NCBI GenBank assembly: GCA_026984935.1
Contig: JALSRD010000013.1
Span: 1-64,000 of the forward strand
DNA length: 64,000 nucleotides
Source of the DNA: Desulfobacterales bacterium
Lineage (GTDB): Bacteria > Desulfobacterota > Desulfobacteria > Desulfobacterales > JALSRD01
Direction of reading: 5' to 3'
The number at the start of each line of letters is the position of its first letter. Within the stretch, counting starts at the first letter, position 1. Shown one piece after another: positions 34,791-43,172 of this stretch. A program made the translations under genes and the position numbers. The notes beneath the pieces are model-generated. The model searched no databases. It was not told the DNA's origin and saw only the letters and a program-made list of their open reading frames with translations.

Positions 34791-36068
34791 CTACGCTCTC
34801 ACCAGGGTTTGAATGGCTTTCAGGGCCATGCCGGTGGCATTCTGGTTGCACGACACCACGTCAGCCGGTTTATTGGCGCAGCCTGCCGCAAAAACACCGC
34901 CTTTTTCGAAGTCGTTGATGAAAAATCCCTCGGCGCTCAGCTTAAGATCAGCCGGCAGATCCATGCCGGCAGCGGTGGGCTGCATGCCGGTGGCCAGCAC
35001 CACCATGTCGACGGTCTGGTGAATCTTTTCACCACTGACGGCATTTTCAGCAACCACGGTGATATTCTTCGTTTCTACATCTTCGCTGACCTCGGCCACC
35101 TTGCCTTTGATGAAAAAGACATTTTCATCTTCCTTGATTTTCTTGTAGAACTTTTCATAGCGGTATCCCGGGGCCCGCAGATCGATGTAGAAAATGTAGA
35201 TCCTGGCCTCTGGATAGCGCTCGCGTACATAGGTGGCCTGCTTCAACGAGGCCATGCAGCAGATGTACGAACAGTAAGGCAGGTGGTTTTCATCCCGCGA
35301 ACCGGCGCACTGTACAAAGGCGATGCTGGCCGGTTCCTTGTCGTCGGAAGGGCGCAGGATCCTGCCGCGCGTCGGCCCGTTGGGCGCGGCCATCCTCTCC
35401 ATCATCATATTGGTGATGATATTGGGATACAGGCCGAAACCCAGGTTGTCGATCCTGGAGGCATCGTAGGGTTCCCAACCGGTGGCCCAGATCACGGCGC
35501 CGATCTTCAGGGTGATCTGCCGTTCTTCCATATCCAGGTCCACGGCGTCGTACTTGCAGGCCTCCCGGCAGCGCTTAGCGTCCTCGGTGCCGATAATCTG
35601 GGACGAAATCACGTAGCGTGCGGGAAAGGCCATCTCAAAGGGCAGGTAGGCCCCCTTGGTGGTTCCCATGCCGAAGTTGAACTCGTCTGAAATTTCGGCT
35701 TCGCAGGCCTCGGCGCACGCCCCGCAGCAGGTGCAGTTCTCATTGACGTAGCGCGGCATCAGTTTCACCCGGGCCGCGTAATCGCCCGGCGTTCCTTTGA
35801 CGCTGATCACCTCGGCCATGGACAGCACATGAATCTTGGGGTTATCCTTGATTCTCCGGAAATTGATTTCCAGGCCGCAGGTGGGCGGGCACAGCTTGGG
35901 AAAGTACTGATTCAACTGCGCAACACGGCCGCCCAGGTAAGGATTTTTCTCGATCAGGAACACCTCGTAGCCCACTTCCGCAGCTTCAAGGGCCGACGTC
36001 AGCCCGCTGATCCCGCCGCCAACCACCATAATGCTCTGGCTGGCAGGGGCTGCCTTGTCTTGAGTCAT
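34791..36068 (-). CDS. qmoA: Quinone-interacting oxidoreductase subunit A (HdrA-like)
   Basis: QmoA is a 425-residue HdrA-like flavoprotein, with GGGISGLTSALEAAEVGYEVFL for FAD binding near residues 17-38, a Cys-rich [4Fe-4S] segment (ENCTCCGACAEACEAEI) and GWEPYDASRIDNLGFG in its middle. It is thought to take electrons with QmoB and QmoC from menaquinol and pass them to AprBA. The palindrome at 36274-36301 lies upstream, between it and aprA. Confidence 0.96.
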   Translation of the reverse strand: MTQDKAAPASQSIMVVGGGISGLTSALEAAEVGYEVFLIEKNPYLGGRVAQLNQYFPKLCPPTCGLEINFRRIKDNPKIHVLSMAEVISVKGTPGDYAARVKLMPRYVNENCTCCGACAEACEAEISDEFNFGMGTTKGAYLPFEMAFPARYVISSQIIGTEDAKRCREACKYDAVDLDMEERQITLKIGAVIWATGWEPYDASRIDNLGFGLYPNIITNMMMERMAAPNGPTRGRILRPSDDKEPASIAFVQCAGSRDENHLPYCSYICCMASLKQATYVRERYPEARIYIFYIDLRAPGYRYEKFYKKIKEDENVFFIKGKVAEVSEDVETKNITVVAENAVSGEKIHQTVDMVVLATGMQPTAAGMDLPADLKLSAEGFFINDFEKGGVFAAGCANKPADVVSCNQNATGMALKAIQTLVRA

Positions 36069-36273
36069 GCTGTCCCTCCGTTAGGTTATAGGGTTTGTTG
36101 ATTTTTCGCAAATTCCTGCGCTGCGCTTCGGGAAAAGATGCCCCGGCCGCATCCGCATGCCGGGAAGCTCACTTCAGGATAGGCGTGAGAGCTTCCGGGT
36201 ATGGGGACCCGGCGCTGCTGTTGTCGGCACGCATCCTCCGGAAGGCTAATACTGCGGTCTGGTACATTGAAGA

Positions 36274-36301
36274 CCTCCGGGCGCCGGCCGGCGCCCGGAG
36301 G
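36274..36301. promoter_or_regulatory. Perfect 28-nt palindrome between aprA and qmoA
   Basis: The 14-base arm CCTCCGGGCGCCGG meets its exact complement CCGGCGCCCGGAGG with no loop bases. It would form a very stable hairpin in the aprBA-qmoABC RNA. No U-run follows on the coding strand (TCTTC), so it is unlikely to terminate. A role in processing or stabilising the aprBA part of the message is inference. Confidence 0.7.
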
Positions 36302-36342
36302 TTTGGTTGTTGATCCGTTTAATTCACAAACGGACGAGACGA

Positions 36343-38322
36343 TCAATCCGCGATGATCTTGACATAATCGCGTTTGAAGACATCCCACTTCTGCTCCTTG
36401 GGATCGAACTTGGAGTTGACGAAGCAGAACCAGTTTTCATCATCCTGGCCCGGATAATCGGCCTGATAGTAAAAACCGGGATAACGCGTTTCCTTGCGGA
36501 ACTGGATGTGCCGCAGGTGCGCTTCCACGGTCCAGATGCGGTGGATGATCTCCCAGGCGCGCAGCAGTTCATGCAGGTCGCCGGCCGCCATCTTTTCGCA
36601 GTCCTCGCGCATGGTGGCCAGCAGGTCCATGACGATCTCCAGATTCCGGGTGGTCGTCATGTAGTAGGTCGCCGTGCCGGCGCCGTACTCGTGCGTGGCC
36701 TTCATCAGGCGGTACATCATGCCGTTGGGCTTGATGTAGTTGGGGTTGACGTCCACCGCCGTGGTGTAGTCGCAGTGCTCCAGGAAAGTGCGCACGGGCT
36801 TGTAGACCATGTCCACCAGCTCCTCGGCCGACTGTGCGATGGCCGGTGTGAAGTCGGCATGGTCCTTGGCGTAGCGTACCATCTGCTTGGCCGCAATGCG
36901 CCCCTCGGCATGCGAGCCCGAGGAGAATTTGTGGCCCGAGCCGCCCACGCCGTCGCCGGCGGTGAACAGTCCGTTGACCGTGGTCATGCGGTTGTAAACC
37001 TTGCCGTTGTCGGCCTTGACCTTGTAGGCATCGGGCACCCAGTCTTCATCCGGCCCCGACGTCCACAGGCCGCAGCAGCCCGAGTGCGATCCCAGCAGGT
37101 AGGGCTCGGTGGGCATGATCTCGGAATTTTTCTTCTCCGGCTCGGTGTTGGTGGCGCACCACAGGTTGGCCTGGCCGCAGGTCATGTCCAGAAAATCCTC
37201 CCAGGCCTCGGACTCCAGATGCTTGAGCTCCTTCTTGTCCATGCTCTTGCCCAGTTCGGCCAGGGCGGTGACGGTGTCCATCATCACCGGACCACGGCCT
37301 TCTTTCATCTCGAAGAGCATCAGGTGGTTGCGCAGACAGGTGGGGGTGATGGCGGCCGTGCCGTAGGGGGCGTATTTTTCCAGTTCCGCCTTGGCGGCGT
37401 CGGAAGCCACGTAGGACTCGCCCAGCCCGTTGATGGCCTTGGCTTTAAAGAGCAGGAACCAGGCGCCCACCGGGCCGTAGCCGTCCTTGAAACGCGACGG
37501 GGTGAAGCGGTTCTCCATCATGGTCAACTCGGCGCCCACCTGCATGCACATGGTGTAGGTGGAGCCGGAATTCCAGACCGGATACCAGGCGCGGCCCTTG
37601 CCCTCGCCCACCGAACGCGGCTGGTAGATGTTGACGGCGCCGCCGCAGGCCACCATCATGGTCTTGCACTTGATGATGTAGACCTTGTTTTCGCGCACCG
37701 AGAACCCCACGGCACCGGCGATCTGGTTTTCCACGTTGGCGTCCAGCAGCAGGTCGACGATGAAGACGCGCTCCAGGATGTTTTCCTCGCCCAAAGCCAG
37801 CTTGGCGGCCTCGGCCACGATGCGCTTGTAGGACTCGCCGTTGATCATGGCCTGCCATTTACCGGTACGCACCGGTTTGGCGCCTTCCTTCAGGGTGCCC
37901 ATGCGCTGGCCCTTTTTGCCGTCCAGGGTCTTGCCCTGCTCGTCCTGCTTCCAGATGGGCAGGCCCCACTCCTCGAACAGGTAGACAGAGTCATCCACGT
38001 GCACGCCCAGATCGTAGATCAGGTCCTCGCGCACGATGCCCATGAGGTCGTTTCTGACCATGCGCACGTAGTCTTCGGGAGTGTTTTCGCCGATAAAGGT
38101 GTTAATGGCCGAGAGGCCCTGGGCCACGGCACCGGAACGCTCCATGGCGGCCTTGTCCACCAAGAGCACGCTCTGGTCGTCGGACATCCATTTTTTGATC
38201 TCAAAAGCCGCCCCACAGGCCGCCATGCCGCCGCCCACGATCAGAATGTCAACCTCGCGCTCCTCGACTTCCGGATCCCTAACGGCCTTGATTTCCCCAA
38301 CGGGTTTGTTCGGTAATGCCAT
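36343..38322 (-). CDS. aprA: Adenylylsulfate (APS) reductase alpha subunit
   Basis: AprA binds FAD and APS and, with AprB, reduces APS to sulfite and AMP. The 659-residue length is normal. The FAD-binding motif GGGMAACGAAFEIKKW is near residues 31-46. Other conserved pieces are AVAQGLSAINTF, GGAVNIYQPRSVG, and GRIAAKQMV with RTFLEHCDYTT toward the C-terminus, as in dissimilatory APS reductases. It ends before the palindrome. It starts 57 bases after aprB on the same strand. Confidence 0.98.
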   Translation of the reverse strand: MALPNKPVGEIKAVRDPEVEEREVDILIVGGGMAACGAAFEIKKWMSDDQSVLLVDKAAMERSGAVAQGLSAINTFIGENTPEDYVRMVRNDLMGIVREDLIYDLGVHVDDSVYLFEEWGLPIWKQDEQGKTLDGKKGQRMGTLKEGAKPVRTGKWQAMINGESYKRIVAEAAKLALGEENILERVFIVDLLLDANVENQIAGAVGFSVRENKVYIIKCKTMMVACGGAVNIYQPRSVGEGKGRAWYPVWNSGSTYTMCMQVGAELTMMENRFTPSRFKDGYGPVGAWFLLFKAKAINGLGESYVASDAAKAELEKYAPYGTAAITPTCLRNHLMLFEMKEGRGPVMMDTVTALAELGKSMDKKELKHLESEAWEDFLDMTCGQANLWCATNTEPEKKNSEIMPTEPYLLGSHSGCCGLWTSGPDEDWVPDAYKVKADNGKVYNRMTTVNGLFTAGDGVGGSGHKFSSGSHAEGRIAAKQMVRYAKDHADFTPAIAQSAEELVDMVYKPVRTFLEHCDYTTAVDVNPNYIKPNGMMYRLMKATHEYGAGTATYYMTTTRNLEIVMDLLATMREDCEKMAAGDLHELLRAWEIIHRIWTVEAHLRHIQFRKETRYPGFYYQADYPGQDDENWFCFVNSKFDPKEQKWDVFKRDYVKIIAD

Positions 38323-38379
38323 ATCAGTTCCTCCTTAAAAAAGATAGTATCGTCGTTAACCATCTGATGTGACGTGTCT

Positions 38380-38817
38380 TTAGGCCAGTTCCTGGGGTGC
38401 CCGGTAGGCGCGGCCGTCGGCTTCCTCGGTGCTCAGCAGACTGCTCTCGAGGTCCTGACCCTTCAGGTCGGTATAGGCGTTGGCCTGGCCTTCGGGGGTG
38501 GTGCGGATGGGGAACTTGAAGCGTTTGATCATGCCGTTTCTGAACTTACAGGTCCACATGACGTCTTCGGTACCCAGCATGGGCATGATGCTGCTTCCCA
38601 GGGGGACGAAATCGGCATAACCGCGTACCTCGATGGCCTGCGTGGGGCAGATTTTGACACAGGAAAAGCACTCCCAGCACTGATCCGGTTCCTGATTGTA
38701 AGCCTTCATGGCGTTGGGATCGAGCACCATCAAGTCGTTGGGGCAAATGTACATGCAGGCGGTCTTGTCGCCGCCCTTGCAGCCGTCGCATTTCTCTTGA
38801 ATGACAAAACTTGGCAT
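38380..38817 (-). CDS. aprB: Adenylylsulfate (APS) reductase beta subunit
   Basis: AprB is the 145-residue iron-sulfur subunit that passes electrons to the FAD in AprA. It has two [4Fe-4S] motifs, CDGCKGGDKTACMYICP (near residues 10-26) and CWECFSCVKICP (near residues 47-58). The C-terminal part wraps around AprA in known structures. It is the first gene of the operon. A long leader with a hairpin and a strong promoter at 39071-39099 precedes it. The ATG at 38817 has GGGAGGTGTGTTAA upstream. Confidence 0.98.
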   Translation of the reverse strand: MPSFVIQEKCDGCKGGDKTACMYICPNDLMVLDPNAMKAYNQEPDQCWECFSCVKICPTQAIEVRGYADFVPLGSSIMPMLGTEDVMWTCKFRNGMIKRFKFPIRTTPEGQANAYTDLKGQDLESSLLSTEEADGRAYRAPQELA

Positions 38818-38920
38818 TTAACACACCTCCCGAATGAATTTGGAATTTGAAATGACCGAACTTGCGTCAATCCATCTTGCGTGGTTCTCCCTCCCTTGCA
38901 CCTCCTTCCTTCGTCTTGAG

Positions 38921-38946
38921 CCCGGCGCGCGGCTTCCGCGGCCGGG
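38921..38946 (-). promoter_or_regulatory. GC-rich hairpin in the aprBA leader
   Basis: On the minus strand, CCCGGCCGCGG and CCGCGCGCCGGG form an 11-pair stem with one bulged base around a small loop. It lies about 100 bases before the aprB start and about 120 after the promoter. No U-run follows, so it would stabilise the 5' end or affect processing rather than terminate. Confidence 0.5.
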
Positions 38947-39070
38947 TTTACATTTTTGCATGGAACAGGAAAATATATGCAAAACCGAAACCTTAAGCAG
39001 GTTGGCAAAGCCGCTGGAATTGTCAGTATTCCTTTTAAAATCAGTGTAATGCTAAAGAAACAGAGGCTTT

Positions 39071-39099
39071 TTATTACCACCCGCATGCCACCTTGTCAA
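39071..39099 (-). promoter_or_regulatory. Promoter of aprBA-qmoABC
   Basis: On the minus strand TTGACA (39094-39099) and TAATAA (39071-39076) are exactly 17 bases apart. This is a near-consensus sigma70 promoter about 250 bases upstream of the aprB ATG. It is one of the best promoter matches in the window. Confidence 0.72.
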
Positions 39100-39411
39100 G
39101 GACTTTAGATCTGCGAAAATCCAAAAGATGCGCAGGGTTCCGGCTTCCGGGTAAAGGTTGCCATATATAGCGGCAGTGGACAAAAACACCACAAAATATA
39201 GGCTTATTCCACCGGCCCGGACAAAACCTCGGCACCGGCGGCCCACGGCGCCTTATCCGGGAAAAATTCATTGACGTGCGCGCACATCCGCAGTAGCTCA
39301 TGATTGGTCTCCCACATTCGGCGCGTTGGGCAGATGCGCGCTGAAAACGTGCCACACTACCGTGCGCGCCGGGGTGCACACGCATGGAACGCCTTGCAGG
39401 AGAGGCCGGAC

Positions 39412-40227
39412 ATGGAGCTTGAAGGAAAAACAGCACTGGTGCTGGGCGCCGTCAAAGGCATCGGCAAAGCCATCGCCCTGGCACTCGCCCGGCAGGGGGT
39501 GCAGGTGGCCGTCACTTACTGGGACTGGCGCGAGCATCTCGCGACCCTGCGCCGGGACTTTGCCGACCTCGGCGCACATCCCCTGATGCTTGAAATCGAC
39601 CTGCTGGACACCGACGCCATCGCGGATGCCGTGCAAAGGGTCGTCGATCATTGCGGCGGTCTCGATATCCTGATCAACAACATCGAACGCGGCGGCTGGC
39701 CCGTGGTCCACGGCCCTTATGTGCGCTCGCAGTGGGACCTGGAACTGGCCACGACCCTGCGGGCCAAACGCTGGGTTTTCGACGCCGCCCTGCCCCATCT
39801 GAAAGCCGCCAAAAGCGCCGCCGTCATCAACTTTTCCTCCATCGCCGGCATGGTCGGCCGCAGCGGCCCGGCCGGACTGGTATTCAACGACGGCTATGCC
39901 GCGGCCAACCGCGCGGTTTCGTCGCTCACCGAAACCTGGGCCCGGATCGGAGCCCCCAGCGTGCGTGTAAACGAAATCATGCTGGGCATTTTTGAAACCC
40001 GGCACGGCCCCGGCACCCGCGGCTGGGGGCTGCTCAGCAAGGCCCAGCAGAACGCACTTATTGCGCACACCCCGCTCAAGCGCATCGGCACCGTACAGGA
40101 CGTCGTGGCAGCGGTGATCTTCATCCTGCGTGACGCACCGTTCATGACCGGCAGCGTCCTGCGCATCGACGGCGGCTACGTCCTGGGCGGCGAAGATGTG
40201 CCGCCCATGCCCGCAGGTGTCGTGTAG
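39412..40227 (+). CDS. SDR-family oxidoreductase with atypical active site
   Basis: The 271-residue protein has the SDR Rossmann fold: LGAVKGIGKAIALAL (GxxxGIG, cofactor loop) and ILINNIERGG where NNAG is usual. NFSSIAGMVG gives the catalytic Ser. The Tyr motif reads GYAAANRAV, so the expected YxxxK is YxxxN: the catalytic Lys is replaced by Asn. The C-terminal TGSVLRIDGGYVL is normal. The Lys loss suggests a changed reaction or a non-enzymatic role. The start at 39412 has AGGAGAGG upstream. Its neighbours are the aprBA leader and two Cys-cluster genes on the other strand, which do not reveal a pathway. Confidence 0.85.
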   Translation: MELEGKTALVLGAVKGIGKAIALALARQGVQVAVTYWDWREHLATLRRDFADLGAHPLMLEIDLLDTDAIADAVQRVVDHCGGLDILINNIERGGWPVVHGPYVRSQWDLELATTLRAKRWVFDAALPHLKAAKSAAVINFSSIAGMVGRSGPAGLVFNDGYAAANRAVSSLTETWARIGAPSVRVNEIMLGIFETRHGPGTRGWGLLSKAQQNALIAHTPLKRIGTVQDVVAAVIFILRDAPFMTGSVLRIDGGYVLGGEDVPPMPAGVV

Positions 40228-40301
40228 AATGGCGGACGCAGGCCCGGTCTATGCCCAACCCGACACCAAGCATGCTGTAAAAACGTAGGTACCGACGGGT
40301 T

Positions 40302-41090
40302 TCAGAAACGACGCGGACGGACCATTTTGGATGGCATGCCCCAGACGAACCCCTTCACCCACTCCAGTCCCAGTTGGAGGAGCGCCACATCATCGCTTTG
40401 CATTTTTTTCAGCGATTTTAACGGCACGCGATAGCGGTCAAGAAAGGTGCTGTGGAATACAAACTCGCGGAAAGGATCCAGGTTGTAGGTGGCCATGAAG
40501 GCCATTTTGGCCTTGGCGCCTGTGGGTCCCTGCACGCCCCAGGGGTCTTGCGCAAACAGGCCCTTGAGCGCCCCCCACCGGATCGTCATGCGCTGATAGG
40601 TTTGGGCCTGCTGGTCCCGAATCCAGGAACGCATCGTCCAGCGCGTCCGGCTTTGCGGGCCCTCGCAGAATTCCGGGGGCCGGAAAAAGTTAATGTGTTT
40701 GCCGTGCCTGCCGTCGGCATCCAAACGCAGCCCCTGCTCAACGGGAAAGCTGCGGCAGGTACCGGGCCGGTCCGCGTACACCGTGCAGCCTGCAGCGCTC
40801 AAAAAGGGGCAGCTTTTCTGTGTGTCGTCGGACATCTTCAGCAGCACCTCGGGGAAAAAGTTGTCCGGCCGCAGGACCACATCCACGTAACGTTCCAGAA
40901 ACCGGTCGGAGGAAATCCCCAGGGCATGTTTCAGGCGCAGCACATCGTAAGGATACAAAAACAGATTCAGGTTGCGGCAGCAGCGGTTGAAACAGCTGCG
41001 CCCGGCATGACAGCGAAAACAGAAAACGTCGTCATTGCCGAGACGCTTTCCGGGCAGATTGTCGAGATCGCCAAGTTCCACGAATTTCAT
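40302..41090 (-). CDS. YkgJ-family cysteine-cluster protein
   Basis: The 262-residue protein has FRCHAGRSCFNRCCRNLNLFLYP near residues 25-47 and then SCPFLSAAGCTVYADRPGTCRSFP, the CxxxxxxCxxxCC and C-C-C pattern of the YkgJ/UPF0153 family. Such clusters likely bind Fe-S or zinc; the function is unknown. The remainder is mixed helical with a long C-terminal part. It lies 15 bases after the second, similar gene at 41106 on the same strand, so the two probably work together. Confidence 0.85.
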   Translation of the reverse strand: MKFVELGDLDNLPGKRLGNDDVFCFRCHAGRSCFNRCCRNLNLFLYPYDVLRLKHALGISSDRFLERYVDVVLRPDNFFPEVLLKMSDDTQKSCPFLSAAGCTVYADRPGTCRSFPVEQGLRLDADGRHGKHINFFRPPEFCEGPQSRTRWTMRSWIRDQQAQTYQRMTIRWGALKGLFAQDPWGVQGPTGAKAKMAFMATYNLDPFREFVFHSTFLDRYRVPLKSLKKMQSDDVALLQLGLEWVKGFVWGMPSKMVRPRRF

Positions 41091-41105
41091 CAGAATTACA
41101 CCTGT

Positions 41106-41768
41106 TCACGGCAAAGGGGATATACCCGCAACGCGCAGGTTGTCTCCGGCCAGGATCTGCGCGATGGTCAGCCGGACTCTACGGCCCGGGGCGATATTCA
41201 GAACCGCCCGGAAATGCCTTTCAAGCATGGCCAGCTGTGTATAAAAGGGCGTGCGATCAAAGGCATAGATATCCATTTCCCCGCAACGGTGCATGAACGC
41301 AGCACACCCCGGTGCATGCAGCACGCTTTTTCCGGGTCGCCTGAGCTGATGGGGAACCCCGTGCAGGCGGCAGATCATGGGACGGTGGGCATACAGCCGG
41401 CAACGCCCCTGGAAATTGAGTGGGCACATGACCCGTACGGTGAGCTTTCGCACCAGGGATGCCTCGATCCGGCGCCAGGCCCGGGCCGCCCGCCGCCGGA
41501 TCTCGTCCTGCAGGGACCGTTCGAGGGTCTGCAGGCCTTTGAGCAGATAGTGCTGCTCGATGTGCGTGTGGTGAAAAAAAAGGGTCCGGCAGCAGCTGTT
41601 TTCACAGCCCGTACAGTGGAATCCATAGAACGCTGCGGCTTCCTGGTAAGCGGCATCCATGCGTGAAAAAAGGATTTGGAGATCATCCAGAATTTCCAGT
41701 GCGCCTTTTTGGCGGTGCGCCGGGCCGCTGGAGTTTTGAATGGGACCAGCCATGACAAAGGTCTTCAA
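41106..41768 (-). CDS. Divergent YkgJ-like cysteine-cluster protein
   Basis: The 220-residue protein has CTGCENSCCRTLFFHHTHIE, then CPLNFQGRCRLYAHRPMICRLHGVP, a variant of the YkgJ Cys pattern. The central part is helical and charged. The function is unknown. The ATG at 41768 overlaps the end of the dNTPase gene by 4 bases (ATGA), with a second possible start at 41753. The gene pair with 40302-41090 suggests a duplicated or paired metal-binding module. Confidence 0.78.
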   Translation of the reverse strand: MKTFVMAGPIQNSSGPAHRQKGALEILDDLQILFSRMDAAYQEAAAFYGFHCTGCENSCCRTLFFHHTHIEQHYLLKGLQTLERSLQDEIRRRAARAWRRIEASLVRKLTVRVMCPLNFQGRCRLYAHRPMICRLHGVPHQLRRPGKSVLHAPGCAAFMHRCGEMDIYAFDRTPFYTQLAMLERHFRAVLNIAPGRRVRLTIAQILAGDNLRVAGISPLP

Positions 41769-42892
41769 ACCTGCGGCGACGGGAAAAAGAGCCGCTCGTA
41801 AAGGGTCAGGGCATAACGGTCGGTCATGCTGGCGATAAAATCACAGACCACGCGCGGTCGGTCAGCGGTTTCAGCGGCTTCACAGGGGGCCATGTCGAGA
41901 TTGGCCAGTTCGCGGTTCAGTTCATCCCCGTGCCCGAGAAAATAACTGTACAGCTCGCTGAGAATTTTCTTGGCCTTGACGAATTCGCCGTGCACCTTTT
42001 CCGAACGATAGACATTATCGTACAGAAAAGACCGCAGCGCCACCATGGCATCATGCACGCCGTTGCTCATGCGCAGCTGCAGGCGGCCGTTGCGCACACG
42101 GCTGCATGAAATCAGGTCCTTGATCATGGTCGTCGCCCGGGAGGAATGATCGCTGCCGATGGCCCGCACGCATACCGCCGGCACCTGCCCGGACCGGACC
42201 ACACCGCTGCGGATGGCATCGTCCAGATCGTGGTTCAAATAGGCCATGATATCGGCGATGCGCACGATCTGTCCTTCCACGGTACAGGCCAGCTCCGCAG
42301 GGTCATCCGGTATGATTTCACCGAAGCCTTTGGAGTGTTTCAGTATGCCGTCGCGCACTTCATAGGTCAGGTTCAGGCCGCGGCCGCAGTTTTCGAGGAT
42401 ATCGACCACCCGCAGGCTCTGTTCGTTGTGGGAAAAGTCCGGGTCGTAAATCTCTTTCAAAGCGGTTTCGCCGCTGTGGCCAAAAGGCGTATGGCCCAGG
42501 TCGTGTCCCAGAGCAATGGCTTCTGCTAGATCCTCGTTTAAAAACATGGCGCGGGCCACCGTCCTGGCGATCTGGGCAACCTCCAGCGTATGCGTCAGCC
42601 GCGTACGGTAATCATCGCCGATGGGGGTCAGGAAGACCTGGGTCTTCTGCTTGAGGCGCCGGAATGCATTGCTGTACACGATGCGATCCTTGTCCAGCTG
42701 GAAGGCGCTGCGTACCGGGCAGGGCTTTTCGGGCCGCCGCCGCCCCCGGGACGCCGTGCTCAAGCAGCCATAGGGCGACAGGAAGTTGGCTTCACGCCTC
42801 TCGTATTCCGCGCGGATCGACACGGGTTCCTCATGCCGGCGAACGGCGGTCTCCACCAGCATCGGTGGCGGTATCTGATCCCGGCATTTCAA
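41765..42892 (-). CDS. Deoxyguanosinetriphosphate triphosphohydrolase-like protein
   Basis: The protein is an HD-domain dNTP triphosphohydrolase. Key pieces are FQLDKDRIVYSNAFRRLKQKTQVF, RTRLTHTLEVAQIART (first His), GHDLGHTPFGHSGE (HD metal pair), HNEQSLRV and, later, RIADIMAYLNHDLDDA. It controls dNTP pools or degrades dGTP. The start is uncertain. I prefer TTG at 42892 because AAAGGGGG precedes it by 7 bases; ATG at 42862 is an alternative. That gives about 375 residues, a normal length. It is divergent from the HsdR_N gene, with a repeat in between. Confidence 0.88.
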   Translation of the reverse strand: MKCRDQIPPPMLVETAVRRHEEPVSIRAEYERREANFLSPYGCLSTASRGRRRPEKPCPVRSAFQLDKDRIVYSNAFRRLKQKTQVFLTPIGDDYRTRLTHTLEVAQIARTVARAMFLNEDLAEAIALGHDLGHTPFGHSGETALKEIYDPDFSHNEQSLRVVDILENCGRGLNLTYEVRDGILKHSKGFGEIIPDDPAELACTVEGQIVRIADIMAYLNHDLDDAIRSGVVRSGQVPAVCVRAIGSDHSSRATTMIKDLISCSRVRNGRLQLRMSNGVHDAMVALRSFLYDNVYRSEKVHGEFVKAKKILSELYSYFLGHGDELNRELANLDMAPCEAAETADRPRVVCDFIASMTDRYALTLYERLFFPSPQV

Positions 42893-42962
42893 GCTGCCAC
42901 CCCCTTTACATTTTCCGAAAAGTTTGTATTCTATCTTCAGCCAAAGCATTTTGTAAAGGACT

Positions 42963-43163
42963 TTTGACAGACGCATCAAAAGTCGGTTTCGGACGGATTT
43001 CAAGACTTTTCGTCGAAAGGCGCTGTGCAGAGGTGCGCGTTAAAAGTCCCGACCTGTTGGAGGAGCAAAACAACGCGTTTTCGGGATTCGACGCAACGGC
43101 GCACAGCTCCCGAAAAGGTTTGCGCAAGCGGAAACTCCGGGCTTTTTCGAGATCATCAATTTT
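42963..43163 (+). repeat. Dispersed repeat, copy A (about 200 bp)
   Basis: This 200-base element is about 80 percent identical to copy B at 44242-44442 in the same orientation. Shared blocks include the TTGACAGAC start, CAAAAGTCGGT, CAAGACTTTTCG, ACGCGTTTTCGGGATTCG and GCGCACAGCTCCCGAAAA. The ends carry short inverted sequences (AAAAGTC and GGGCTTTTT). A third partial copy is inverted at 23945-23993. No transposase or coding signal lies inside, so it could be a MITE-like element or an intergenic RNA repeat. It sits between dgt and the HsdR_N gene. Confidence 0.82.
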
Positions 43164-43172
43164 GGAGCTTTC

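Larger units (their letters stand above)
38818..39411. other. aprBA leader and divergent intergenic region
   Basis: These 594 bases lie between aprB (leftward) and the SDR gene (rightward). They hold the aprBA promoter (39071-39099) and a leader of about 245 bases with a GC-rich hairpin. Beyond 39100 I see no convincing gene. A frame starting at 39304 adds 36 residues to the SDR gene without SDR character. No strong promoter for the SDR gene was found. Confidence 0.6.

Noticed and set aside
36307-38316. Plus-strand open frame of 669 codons opposite aprA
   Set aside because: It is a His/Val/Gly-rich antisense shadow of aprA with no recognisable motif.
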